Part shown: in pieces, positions 9,215 to 17,409 of the stretch
Numbering within the stretch: the stretch's first letter is position 1
Layout: the number at the start of each line of letters is the position of its first letter
Origin: Planctomycetales bacterium
GTDB lineage: Bacteria; Planctomycetota; Planctomycetia; Isosphaerales; Isosphaeraceae
Assembly: GCA_027449865.1 (NCBI GenBank)
Contig: DAIDKV010000027.1
Location: 1-42,116 of the forward strand
Length of the DNA: 42,116 bases
Direction: 5' to 3'
The notes under the pieces: generated by a model
What the model was told of the DNA's origin: nothing
The model's input: only the letters and a program-made list of their open reading frames with translations
The model's database searches: none
Made by a program: the position numbers and the translations under genes

Positions 9215-10423
9215 TCAATGCCGGATGATCGGCGGCAGTACCACCCAGGCGAGAATCGCCAGCAGAGCATTGCCGATCGAGAGCGACCAGTAAGGCGGCA
9301 GCATTCCCTCATTGCCCAGGTTCTTGCCGACGAGCATGAGCGGGTAATACAGGGTGATAATCGGCACGAAGCAGGTGATGAAGGCACTCAGGAAGTCGCG
9401 CCGGGCAAAGCGGATGCCCACCGGCGCCCCAAGCACGACAAACAGCAGACTCCCGCAGGCCATCGAAAGCCGGAGCCACCATTCGGTCTCCAGTTCGTTC
9501 CTTTGTCGGACGGCATATCCATGGCCGACGAAGGCGGCATCGACGTCGAACCAGTTCATCCGGTCGAACCGCCCCGAGCCGAAGTGAAAACCAGCGGCCA
9601 TCGCTTGTCGTAGCCGCTCGGTCTTGATGACGTACTCTTGCTGCTTCATCTCGGCGCGAAGAGTGCGGCTGCTCTTTTCCTGGATCTTGATTTCGGGGTC
9701 GAACTTGCTGTCCTTGGGGATCGGGATGTCGAGCTGACGGTCGTGGATCAGGGCGATGTCGGCGTCCTTGCGGTGCAGTAGCTCCGCGTTGTCGAAGTAG
9801 ATTCGCACCACCTTGTCTACCTCGACATCGAAGTGCAGGACGGCCTTCTTCGACTGGATCACCATGTCGAACTCGTCCTTGCCAGGGGCCACCCGATGCT
9901 TGAACGTCGGGTTGATCATCTCCTTCCCCTGGACATCGCTCACCTTGATCAAAAACGGCCAGTGCGGATTATTGAATTCGTGGTCCCTCTTCAGCAGCTT
10001 GTAAAAGGTTTCCTCAAGATCCCGGAACAGGACCATCTTGGCGGCGTGAGTGTAATAGGGAATCCAGGTGGCGCTCAGGTAGAGCAGCAGGAAGCTCAGA
10101 CCGATAGCAAGATAGTACGTCGGCATGAGGATCTTCATGACACTCACGCCGGCCGTCTTGATGGCGATGATCTCGTTGTCGCCGGCGAGGCGGCCGTAGA
10201 CCACGGTGACGGCGAAGAGGAGCGAGACGGGAATCGTGTAGGGGAGGGTGCTCGGCAGGACGTACGGCACCAACTCGGCGATGTCCTGCGGCGAGAGCCC
10301 AATGTCTCGCGCCTGGGCCGCGACCATGAACAGCACGAAGATCGCGGACATGGTCAACAGCGCCAGGGAGAAGGCGCGGAAGACCTCGAAGATCACGTAC
10401 CGCTGGAGGATGCTCAAGGCCAC
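9215..10423 (-). CDS. lptF: LptF/LptG-family permease, first gene of the pair
   Basis: A 402-aa permease of the lipopolysaccharide export complex. The N-terminus is typical (ILQRYVIFEVFRAFSLALLTMSAIF), followed by the TIPVSLLFAVTVVYGRLAGDNEIIAIKTAGVS block that forms helix 2 and the coupling region facing the LptB ATPase. The middle (~135-310) is the soluble periplasmic domain. The C-terminal helices include LGAPVGIRFARRD.. and SLSIGNALLAILAWVVLPP. It is the promoter-proximal gene of the lptF-lptG pair. The neighbouring aminotransferase ends about 130 nt downstream in plus coordinates, on the same strand and transcriptionally upstream. Confidence 0.88.
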   Translation of the reverse strand: MALSILQRYVIFEVFRAFSLALLTMSAIFVLFMVAAQARDIGLSPQDIAELVPYVLPSTLPYTIPVSLLFAVTVVYGRLAGDNEIIAIKTAGVSVMKILMPTYYLAIGLSFLLLYLSATWIPYYTHAAKMVLFRDLEETFYKLLKRDHEFNNPHWPFLIKVSDVQGKEMINPTFKHRVAPGKDEFDMVIQSKKAVLHFDVEVDKVVRIYFDNAELLHRKDADIALIHDRQLDIPIPKDSKFDPEIKIQEKSSRTLRAEMKQQEYVIKTERLRQAMAAGFHFGSGRFDRMNWFDVDAAFVGHGYAVRQRNELETEWWLRLSMACGSLLFVVLGAPVGIRFARRDFLSAFITCFVPIITLYYPLMLVGKNLGNEGMLPPYWSLSIGNALLAILAWVVLPPIIRH

Positions 10424-10556
10424 GACCCCCGTATTCGCTTCCGTGCTAACGGGATATTTGTCATTCGTCCTTAGCTCTTGGCCATGGGAAGGCCGGCCAC
10501 TGCGCGCCGAGCTGGTCCTCGGACCGCGACGAAGCCAGGAAACCCACTCTCAGGAA

Positions 10557-11837
10557 CTATTTACCAAGAACAAATCGAAGAGCGGCAGCGAGTCGCCGCG
10601 TCCCCTCGACAAGCTCATCCTCGCGGGGAACGCCGAAGGTCAGTCGAATATGGTTCTTCGGCCGAGGGGCGGGCTCGGGTGCGAAGGCGAATTCGCCCGG
10701 CACGTAGAGAACTCCCTCGCGGACACTCCTCGGAAAAAGCGGCCCGTCGAGGCCCGTATCCACCCCCTCGGGCAAGGTCATCCAGACGAAGAGCCCTCCT
10801 TGAGGGCGGGTCCACGAGATCCCGGGATCAAGACCGCCCAGCGAGTCGTCGAGCGCGGCGAGGAAAACCTCACTCTTGCGCCGGTAAAGTTCGTTGAGCC
10901 GGGCGACATGGCGGTCGTAGCCGCCGCCGGCCAGGGCCCGCTCGACCAGGCGCTGGTTGAAGTGCGCCGAGCCGAAGTCATGATTCCCCTTCGTGTAAAG
11001 GATCGGATCGATCAGGGACTCCGGTACAATTCCGTATCCAAGCTTGATGCCGGGGCTGAAGGTCTTGCTGAACGTCCGGGCGAGGATGACCGTATCGCCT
11101 TCGCGGTCGTGGCTCCAGACGCTCGGCGGCTCGCTGGCCCCAAACGAAAGACCGCGATAGGCCGCGTCCTCCAGAATGAAGATCCGGTGAGACCTTGACC
11201 ACCGCCGCGCCAGTTCCACCAGGGGCCCGCGACGGTCCGCCGCCAGGCTGATCCCAGACGGATTGGAGTGCTCGGGGATCGTGTAGATCAGCTTGACGCG
11301 ATCGAGTTGCCCTTCGGCCTCAATTCCGGCAAGCGTCGCCTCCAGGGCATCGAGCCGAAGCCCACCCTCATCGACCGGGATGCCGATGACCCGCGCCCCT
11401 CGCGTCTCCATCGGGCCCAGGAAGACAAAGTAGGTCGGCGACTCGACCAGAACGATATCCCCCTGGTCTACGAGCGCCTCGCCGACGAGGTAGATCAACT
11501 GCGCTGATCCGGTGGTGACAACGGTCCTCGGGATCACCTCCTTGCAAGAGCCCGCCGGGCGTCCGTCCTCGCGTTCGAGCCGGGCGACCAGCCGTTCCCT
11601 TAGCGCGTGGTCGCCGATGGTCGTCCCATACTGGAGCGACCGGCGCGCCTCGAAAGGCTCGGCGGCCAGCCCGGCGACGATCTCCCCCACCAGCTCGACT
11701 GGCAAGGTCTCTTGATCCACGAAGCCAGCCGCCAGCGAGACGATCTCCGGATTCTCCAGGGCCGTCTGCATCAGGTGGCTGATCGATGGAGGCTGTGTTC
11801 GACGTGCGGACGCGCTGAGGGACACTGGGATCGTCAT
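10557..11837 (-). CDS. PLP-dependent aminotransferase, fold type I (class I/II, LysN/MocR-like)
   Basis: The 426-aa enzyme should transfer amino groups using pyridoxal phosphate in the cytoplasm. Visible family marks are the GSAQLIYLVGEAL helix, the ESPTYF strand, the substrate/PLP loop E-H-SNPSG, the Asp of EDAAYRGL that pairs with the PLP ring nitrogen, and the PLP lysine in TFSKTFSPGIKLGY. The C-terminal Arg region (HIRLTFGVP) that binds the substrate carboxylate is also present. The overall pattern is closest to 2-aminoadipate/aromatic aminotransferases of the LysN group; the substrate cannot be read from the sequence. No HTH domain is attached, so it is not a MocR regulator. The start is uncertain: ATG at 11837 or 11876, neither with a clear ribosome site. 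agmatine deiminase is divergent upstream. Confidence 0.88.
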   Translation of the reverse strand: MTIPVSLSASARRTQPPSISHLMQTALENPEIVSLAAGFVDQETLPVELVGEIVAGLAAEPFEARRSLQYGTTIGDHALRERLVARLEREDGRPAGSCKEVIPRTVVTTGSAQLIYLVGEALVDQGDIVLVESPTYFVFLGPMETRGARVIGIPVDEGGLRLDALEATLAGIEAEGQLDRVKLIYTIPEHSNPSGISLAADRRGPLVELARRWSRSHRIFILEDAAYRGLSFGASEPPSVWSHDREGDTVILARTFSKTFSPGIKLGYGIVPESLIDPILYTKGNHDFGSAHFNQRLVERALAGGGYDRHVARLNELYRRKSEVFLAALDDSLGGLDPGISWTRPQGGLFVWMTLPEGVDTGLDGPLFPRSVREGVLYVPGEFAFAPEPAPRPKNHIRLTFGVPREDELVEGTRRLAAALRFVLGK

Positions 11838-12095
11838 CGTGGGCGAAGGGCCGATTCGAGGATGGAGCGGAGCCATGCGAAGCCGGTGAAACTTTAGCGA
11901 CGTCGGCGTGGGTGTCAAGCACGCTTCCGCGGGCGCACCGAGACGCCTCTCACCCCAGACACCAATCCCACAGTCCTGGTTCGCAACGAACCCTGGCGGC
12001 ACGGGCATGGAATGGGTAGCCTTGGACGCGTCCCCCCGACGCAAGGGCACGGGCCCCGGGTCCGGCGGGATCCCCGATCCGAGGCCCCGGCGATC

Positions 12096-13190
12096 ATGGA
12101 ACAAACCCCTACCCAGCTTGGATTTCGGATGCCCGCCGAGTGGGAGCCGCACGCGGCCACCTGGATCGCCTGGCCCCATAATCGCGACGACTGGCCCGGC
12201 AAGTTCGCGCCCGTCCCCTGGGTCTATGTCGAGATCGTCCGCCTGCTCTCCCGCTCCGAGCCGGTCCACATCATCGTCCGTGACGGAGAGATGCGTCGAC
12301 GCGCTTCCGACCGCCTCGATCGCGGCGGCGTCGACCTCGGTCGCCTTCGCTTCTTCAAGGCGGCGACCGATCGCGTCTGGGTTCGCGACTCGGGCCCCAC
12401 CTTCGTCGTCCGCGACCGGAAAATCGACGAGACCGACGCCCTCCCGCCCGTCGGTCTCGTCGGCTGGAAGTTCAACGCCTGGGCCAAGTATCCCAACCAC
12501 CTCCACGACCGCCGGCTCCCCCGCCGGGTCGCGAGATGGCTCGACCGGCCCCGATGGGTTCCCCGGACCGAGCAGGGCAAGCGAATCGTTCTGGAAGGCG
12601 GCGCCATCGACGTCAACGGCAGGGGCACCCTCCTAACCACTGAGGAATGCTTGCTCGACGACGTACAGGCCCGCAATCCCGGCCTCGGACGGGAGGCGAC
12701 CGAGCGAGCACTCGCCGATTACCTGGGCGTTCGTCACGTGATCTGGCTGGGCCGAGGCATCCACGGTGACGATACCCACGGGCACGTCGACGACCTGGCG
12801 CGGTTCGTCGGGCCAAGAACGGTGGTCACCGTGGTCGAGCCCAACGCCGACGACCCGAACCACGAGCCGCTGCGTGAGAATCTCGACCGCCTCCAGGCGG
12901 CCCGCGACCAGGACGGCGAGCCATTGGAGGTGGTCGAGCTGCCGATGCCGCGCCTGGTCGTCTTCGAGGGGCAGCGGCTCCCGGCGAGCTACGCCAACTT
13001 CTACATCGCCAATTCCGCGGTGCTGGTCCCGACATTCCACGACCCGGCCGACCGCCAGGCGCTCGACATCCTTGCCCGACTCTTCCCCGATCGCGAGGTC
13101 GTGGGGGTGCATTGCGTGGACCTCGTTCTCGGCCTGGGAACGCTCCACTGCCTCACACAGCAGCAGCCGGCTGGCCCGGTCGATGGTTGA
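12096..13190 (+). CDS. aguA: Agmatine deiminase / Porphyromonas-type peptidyl-arginine deiminase
   Basis: The 364-aa enzyme should hydrolyse agmatine to N-carbamoylputrescine and ammonia, a step from arginine to putrescine in the cytoplasm. It has the full pentein pattern: N-terminal MPAEWEPHAATWIAWPHN, the RVWVRDSGPTF segment with the substrate Asp, ..LEGGAIDVNG.., GDDTHGHVDDLARF with the catalytic His, and the nucleophile Cys352 in GTLHCLTQQQP. The ATG at 12096 is chosen because it gives the standard N-terminus; longer open frame upstream looks non-coding. No carbamoylputrescine amidase or arginine decarboxylase is adjacent, so the rest of the route must be elsewhere. Confidence 0.93.
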   Translation: MEQTPTQLGFRMPAEWEPHAATWIAWPHNRDDWPGKFAPVPWVYVEIVRLLSRSEPVHIIVRDGEMRRRASDRLDRGGVDLGRLRFFKAATDRVWVRDSGPTFVVRDRKIDETDALPPVGLVGWKFNAWAKYPNHLHDRRLPRRVARWLDRPRWVPRTEQGKRIVLEGGAIDVNGRGTLLTTEECLLDDVQARNPGLGREATERALADYLGVRHVIWLGRGIHGDDTHGHVDDLARFVGPRTVVTVVEPNADDPNHEPLRENLDRLQAARDQDGEPLEVVELPMPRLVVFEGQRLPASYANFYIANSAVLVPTFHDPADRQALDILARLFPDREVVGVHCVDLVLGLGTLHCLTQQQPAGPVDG

Positions 13191-13259
13191 TCCGCCAGCC
13201 TTTCTAGCCGCATGATGGGAGGACCTGTCGAGATCAACACCCCATCGGAGGAGCGGGCT

Positions 13260-14822
13260 ATGAATCCCGAGGATCCTCGAACTGAATATGGAGATGAGCC
13301 TGATACGGCGACTCCAGCCGCTCCCGTACGGTTTCGGACCGACATTCGCGGACTGATGGCGCTGGTCGCCTGCTGCGCCCTGCTGGTCTGGATCGCGATG
13401 ACCTTCCACGAGAGACTCGACCCGACGCGTTCCGTGGCGGTCGGCCTCCGGTCATCAAGCTGGCTCCGCCGCATGGAGACGGCGGAAAACTTGAGAACGA
13501 TGATCGACCGCGATGACCGAGTGGCGATCTTCGCGCTGGCCTCGTCGGCGAACGATGAGGTCCTTAGGGCCAGGCTATCGATCCTCGAAGTCCTGGGCCG
13601 CGTCACCTCCGAGGGGATCCGAAACGGTCAGCCCGAAGACGCTATCCATGCCGGAGTAGCCGGGCTGTTGCGGGCGTTGGTGGACCCGGAGCCGATGGCC
13701 CAGCAGACAGCGCTTCACGGCCTCGGCTTGATCGCTCGGACTCCCGGTCCCCACCCGATCGACCGGCGCGCCCTCGCCACGGCGGTCGCCGACCTACTGA
13801 ACGACCCAAAGCCTTCGGTCCGCGTATCCGCTCTCTTTACAATCATGGCCTGCGGAGACAAAAACACCCAGACTCCGCCGCTCCTGGTGGCGAAGCTGGA
13901 GGACCCCGACGTCGAGGTTCGGGCAACAGCGTTCTTGGCCCTCCGCGATTTCCCCCGGGACCTTGACCGGCACCTCCCCCTGTTGCTCTGTGGTCTGGAC
14001 GATCTGCAGGTCCGTTCTTCGTGCCTGGGGTACTTCCAGCCCGACCGTCCCGCTGGATTCACGACCAAGGTGATCCCCGTGCTGGTCACGGCCCTGGAGA
14101 GCCGATCGCGAATGGTCCGCCGGGCCGCCGCTGGCGCCCTCTGTCAACTGGCAACCGACTCTCGGACCGCCGTCGCGATTCCGGCACTCATGGCGGTTCT
14201 CCGCGAGCCGACAACCGTCGAGCCGCCCCTGGAGCCTCCGGGCGACCTCGCGGACCCCGACCCAGTCCCGGTCGCAGCCCTCGCCCTCGGCCGAATGGCA
14301 CCCGACACACCGATGGCTGGCAAGGTCCTGACCGCCCTCGCCGAGATCGCCCAATCCAGGAATCACCGGAGACAGTCCGCGGCCATCGAGGCCATCGGCC
14401 AGTTCGGACCGGCTGCCGAGCCGGTCGTCCCCCTTTTGATCCAGGCTTTTCACGACGGGATCGCAAGGGCAAATTGGATTTCTTACCATTCCCCCTACGT
14501 GATTCCCGGAGCCCTGGCGCGGATCGCGCCGGGCACGAGATCGGCTAAGGCTTCGGTGAAGGCACTGATCGAGTCGCTGGAGCCGGGTATCGATGTAGAC
14601 GACAATATCCAATCATCGACTCTCCAGGCACTCGTCGCCTTCGGAGCCGAGGCCGTGCCGGCGCTTCCTCGCATCCGCGAGTTGCAGAAAGGAGTGTCGC
14701 AGGCCGTTCAGAGGTCCGCCGAGCTTACGGCAAGCTCGATCGAGGCCGCCGTGATTGCCTCGAAGGAGACCGGCACGGTTGTCGGGGGCAAGCCCCAGGC
14801 ATCGAACCGTCCGCCCGGTTAG
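13260..14822 (+). CDS. Membrane-anchored HEAT-repeat protein
   Basis: A 520-aa protein starting at the ATG at 13260, with ggagg 10 nt upstream. One membrane segment lies at ~32-50 (GLMALVACCALLVWIAMTF) after a short acidic cytoplasmic N-terminus. The rest is built of repeated ~35-40-residue helical pairs of HEAT type, for example VSALFTIMACGD, VRATAFLALRDF, VRRAAAGALCQLA, SAAIEAIGQFG and LQALVAFGAEAVPAL. Such arrays serve as protein-binding scaffolds and are common in planctomycetes. The function is not known. It follows aguA by 69 nt on the same strand and may share its transcript; the cupin gene follows 63 nt later. Confidence 0.85.
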   Translation: MNPEDPRTEYGDEPDTATPAAPVRFRTDIRGLMALVACCALLVWIAMTFHERLDPTRSVAVGLRSSSWLRRMETAENLRTMIDRDDRVAIFALASSANDEVLRARLSILEVLGRVTSEGIRNGQPEDAIHAGVAGLLRALVDPEPMAQQTALHGLGLIARTPGPHPIDRRALATAVADLLNDPKPSVRVSALFTIMACGDKNTQTPPLLVAKLEDPDVEVRATAFLALRDFPRDLDRHLPLLLCGLDDLQVRSSCLGYFQPDRPAGFTTKVIPVLVTALESRSRMVRRAAAGALCQLATDSRTAVAIPALMAVLREPTTVEPPLEPPGDLADPDPVPVAALALGRMAPDTPMAGKVLTALAEIAQSRNHRRQSAAIEAIGQFGPAAEPVVPLLIQAFHDGIARANWISYHSPYVIPGALARIAPGTRSAKASVKALIESLEPGIDVDDNIQSSTLQALVAFGAEAVPALPRIRELQKGVSQAVQRSAELTASSIEAAVIASKETGTVVGGKPQASNRPPG

Positions 14823-14885
14823 AATGGCCGCGACTCGGGCCGACGGCCCGGATTCACATGGAGATCAGCCTGGGAGGTCATTCGA

Positions 14886-15344
14886 ATGAGCATCCTGAAG
14901 CGATGGGGTTTCGCCGGATTGGCGATGGTGCTGGCGGCGGGGTGGTCTTATCGCGAGGTCGCCTTCGCGCGAGAGCGGGCCAACGAGGTCCACTCCGGGA
15001 CGATTGGCGTGGAACAGGTCGAGATGAAGACAGCCACCTATAACGGCCAGCCCGTGGGTCAAAATGGCGTCTACGTGGCCGGCGAGACGCCAGCCTCGAC
15101 GAAGTTTGTGACTGGCCGGTTCGTTCTGCCGCCGGGCAAGACCCCGCATGCGCCTCATACCCACGCCGAGGAAGAGGTGATGATCGTCGAGAGTGGCCAC
15201 GGCGAGATCTTCTGCGACGGCAAGACGACAAAGGTTGGTCCCGGCTCGGTGATGTTCACCGTCCCGAACGCCTCTCACGGCATCACCAACACCGGCGACA
15301 AGCCGATCGTCTTCTACTATGTGAAGTGGGAAGCCAAGAAGTAA
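14886..15344 (+). CDS. Exported cupin-domain protein
   Basis: A 152-aa protein with an N-terminal signal sequence (ILKRWGFAGLAMVLAAGWSY) and a single conserved-barrel cupin domain. Cupin motif 1 is GKTPHAPHTHAEEEVMIVESGHG, with the metal-binding His-x-His and Glu. Motif 2 is PGSVMFTVPNASHGITN, with the last metal His. All metal ligands are present, so it probably binds Fe, Mn or another divalent ion. It may be a small dioxygenase, isomerase or storage-type cupin; nothing in the neighbourhood fixes the substrate. gggaggtc before the ATG supports the start. It ends 19 nt from the convergent TPR gene. Confidence 0.87.
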   Translation: MSILKRWGFAGLAMVLAAGWSYREVAFARERANEVHSGTIGVEQVEMKTATYNGQPVGQNGVYVAGETPASTKFVTGRFVLPPGKTPHAPHTHAEEEVMIVESGHGEIFCDGKTTKVGPGSVMFTVPNASHGITNTGDKPIVFYYVKWEAKK

Positions 15345-15363
15345 GCCCGGCCGTTAGAGCGAC

Positions 15364-16506
15364 TTACCCCCGAGAGCCGGCCGTGGCGGGAATCTCCACC
15401 ACACGAGTGGTGCGATCCGGCCGCTCGCGCAAGGGGAGATGCTGACGGTATCGATACAGGCCGTTGCTCATCCGGGCGTCACGGCCCTTGTTGACGGAAA
15501 GTCGGCGGTCAACCCGGTCGAGACTCGCCTGGAAGAGCTGCATCGCGCGAGTCTGCCAGCCGACTGCACTCTCAAAGTCGCCCACCTCCGCGCAGGCGGC
15601 GGCGATCGCCTCCAGACAGGAGGGGTCCGACCACCGTGTCAGCTTGCAGGCGACGGTCGCCTCCGCAAGGGCGCGGCGACCGTCGCGGAATCCGTCCAGG
15701 TCGCAGGTGGCGAGCAGCCAGGCCACCTCGCGATGCCCGACTGGGTTCTCGGGCGCCATCCGGGACAGCTCCTCGTAATTCTCCAGCAACCGGCCGAAAT
15801 CCCGGGTCATTTTCCAGATGCGCCCTCGGCCAACGTAGGCCGCGGTCGCCTGGGAATCCAGGGCGATCGCGGACTGATAGTCAGCCAGCGCCTGATCCGG
15901 TTTCAGGTCCTTTTCCCACTCCATCGCGCGGAGGAGGTAGCCTTCGATCCGATGGGGGGCCAGTCGGATGGCCTCGCTGAGATCCGCGATCGTTCGGGCG
16001 TGATCGCCTCGACGAGCCGAGAGGGCACCTCGTCCAAGGTAATACGCTGGCTCCTTCGGGTCGATGGTGATGGCCAGGTCGTAATCGTCTATGGCCTCGG
16101 CGTAATCGTGCCGCCGGACCCGGAGCGAGGCCCGGGACGCGAAAAGCCACGCATCCCTTGAATTCTCCGTGATCGCCCGGTCAAAATACTCCAGCGCCCG
16201 ATCGACCGGGATCACCTGATCGGCGTCGACCCAGCCGCGAGACCGGCCGTCGGGAAGTCCGACGAGCAACCGTCCGTCCTGGATTCGCTCGACCTTCAAA
16301 GCGGCACCCGGCGCCGGCGAAATCTCGCGATCACCGGTCCGAAGCTTCAGGCCCCGACTTGCCGGAACGACCTCGGAGCCCACCTCGAGTCCGACCGCCG
16401 ACACGTCTCCGCTGGCCGCGGTCCCGGCCGCGAACGTCGCGGCCATCCAGATTCGCATCCAGGCCCGGCGACGCATCTGGACCGGCGGATCGGATCGTCT
16501 CATCAC
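15364..16506 (-). CDS. Exported TPR-repeat protein with N-terminal SH3-like segment
   Basis: A 380-aa protein. The N-terminus has several Arg and then a hydrophobic stretch (AWMRIWMAATFAAGTAASG) that looks like a signal peptide. Residues ~35-105 resemble an SH3b-like beta domain ending in GLPDGRSRGWVDADQVIPVDRAL. Four or more tetratricopeptide units follow: ALEYFDRAITENSRDAWLFAS, YAEAIDDYDLAITIDPKEPAYYL, HARTIADLSEAIRLAP and QALADYQSAIALDSQATAAYVG. After a break come helices with CDLDGFRDGRRALAEAT, again TPR-like. It is probably a periplasmic protein-interaction module. The methyltransferase gene ends 42 nt upstream on the same strand, but the two functions are not obviously linked. Confidence 0.82.
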   Translation of the reverse strand: MMRRSDPPVQMRRRAWMRIWMAATFAAGTAASGDVSAVGLEVGSEVVPASRGLKLRTGDREISPAPGAALKVERIQDGRLLVGLPDGRSRGWVDADQVIPVDRALEYFDRAITENSRDAWLFASRASLRVRRHDYAEAIDDYDLAITIDPKEPAYYLGRGALSARRGDHARTIADLSEAIRLAPHRIEGYLLRAMEWEKDLKPDQALADYQSAIALDSQATAAYVGRGRIWKMTRDFGRLLENYEELSRMAPENPVGHREVAWLLATCDLDGFRDGRRALAEATVACKLTRWSDPSCLEAIAAACAEVGDFESAVGWQTRAMQLFQASLDRVDRRLSVNKGRDARMSNGLYRYRQHLPLRERPDRTTRVVEIPATAGSRG

Positions 16507-16548
16507 GCAACTCCTGGAATGCTGGCGGGAAGGCGAGGCGGGGCGGGC

Positions 16549-17409
16549 TTATTCGTCGACGGTATCGAGGTTCCGATGTCCCTGCAATTCGCCGCCGGTG
16601 AGGCGTTCGATGATCGCATCTGTGGAGACGATCTCGATCCCGATCCATCGACGGTTCTTCCGCTCGCAGACGGCGAAGGTGGTGCCGCTGCCTCCGAACG
16701 GGTCGAGAACAATCTCCCCTTCGCGGGTGGTCATTTCCACAACGCGATCGAGGATCTTGGTCGAAACGGCGTTGGCTTTTCGACCCGCCGACTTGAACTT
16801 GCTGTGACGGACCGGTGGAACGTCGGTCCAGACATCCATGAGGTTCACGCCCTTCTCGTTCATGGCGTCGCGATGGCCGCCGTAGTCCCGCAATTCTCCC
16901 CCGCAATGCCGGCAGGTTTCGATCGGTGTCCGGATCTTGCGGAAGGTCTTCGGCTTCCCCTTCGTGTAGTAGAGCAAGCTGTAGTGTGCAGGATAGAGCC
17001 GACCGGGAATCGGCAGACCGAACTTCAGGCTCACCGTGATCCAGTGGCGGAACTGCATCCCGAGCGAGCCCAGGTGGTGCCCTAGCTCGACATTCCATCG
17101 CGGGATGTTGAAAACGAAGATGGCCCCGCCCGGCTTGAGGATGCGACAGCACTCGCCGAGCCAGAGCCGGCACCAATCGACGTATTCGGAATCGCCGCGA
17201 CAGTCATCGACCCCGGTCCCATATTCCTTCCCCAGGTTGAACGGAGGATCGGCGAAAATGGTGTCGACACAGGAGTCGGGGAACCTCGGCAGCATCGCCG
17301 TGCAATCGGCGCGGTAGAGGATCCCCAATTCGGTCCGAAACGCGGGGGCCTCATCGATCAGTTCGGGGGGGCTCAACGTCAGGAATTCCCGAGGTAGTGG
17401 ACGAACCAT
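16549..17409 (-). CDS. Orphan beta-class N4-cytosine/N6-adenine DNA methyltransferase
   Basis: A 286-aa methyltransferase. The catalytic motif IV is DPPF in TIFADPPFNLGKEY (near residue 53), and the AdoMet motif I is DPFGGSGTT near residue 243. Motif IV before motif I is the beta-class order, as in CcrM. Between them lies the target-recognition region, including a Cys-x2-Cys pair (CRHCGG) that might bind zinc. The C-terminus has the usual E..RRWIGIEI strand. No endonuclease or specificity gene is next to it, so it looks like an orphan regulator or protector. Its annotated start overlaps the upstream fusion gene by 31 nt; a TTG inside (FLTLSP) would remove most of the overlap. Confidence 0.88.
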   Translation of the reverse strand: MVRPLPREFLTLSPPELIDEAPAFRTELGILYRADCTAMLPRFPDSCVDTIFADPPFNLGKEYGTGVDDCRGDSEYVDWCRLWLGECCRILKPGGAIFVFNIPRWNVELGHHLGSLGMQFRHWITVSLKFGLPIPGRLYPAHYSLLYYTKGKPKTFRKIRTPIETCRHCGGELRDYGGHRDAMNEKGVNLMDVWTDVPPVRHSKFKSAGRKANAVSTKILDRVVEMTTREGEIVLDPFGGSGTTFAVCERKNRRWIGIEIVSTDAIIERLTGGELQGHRNLDTVDE

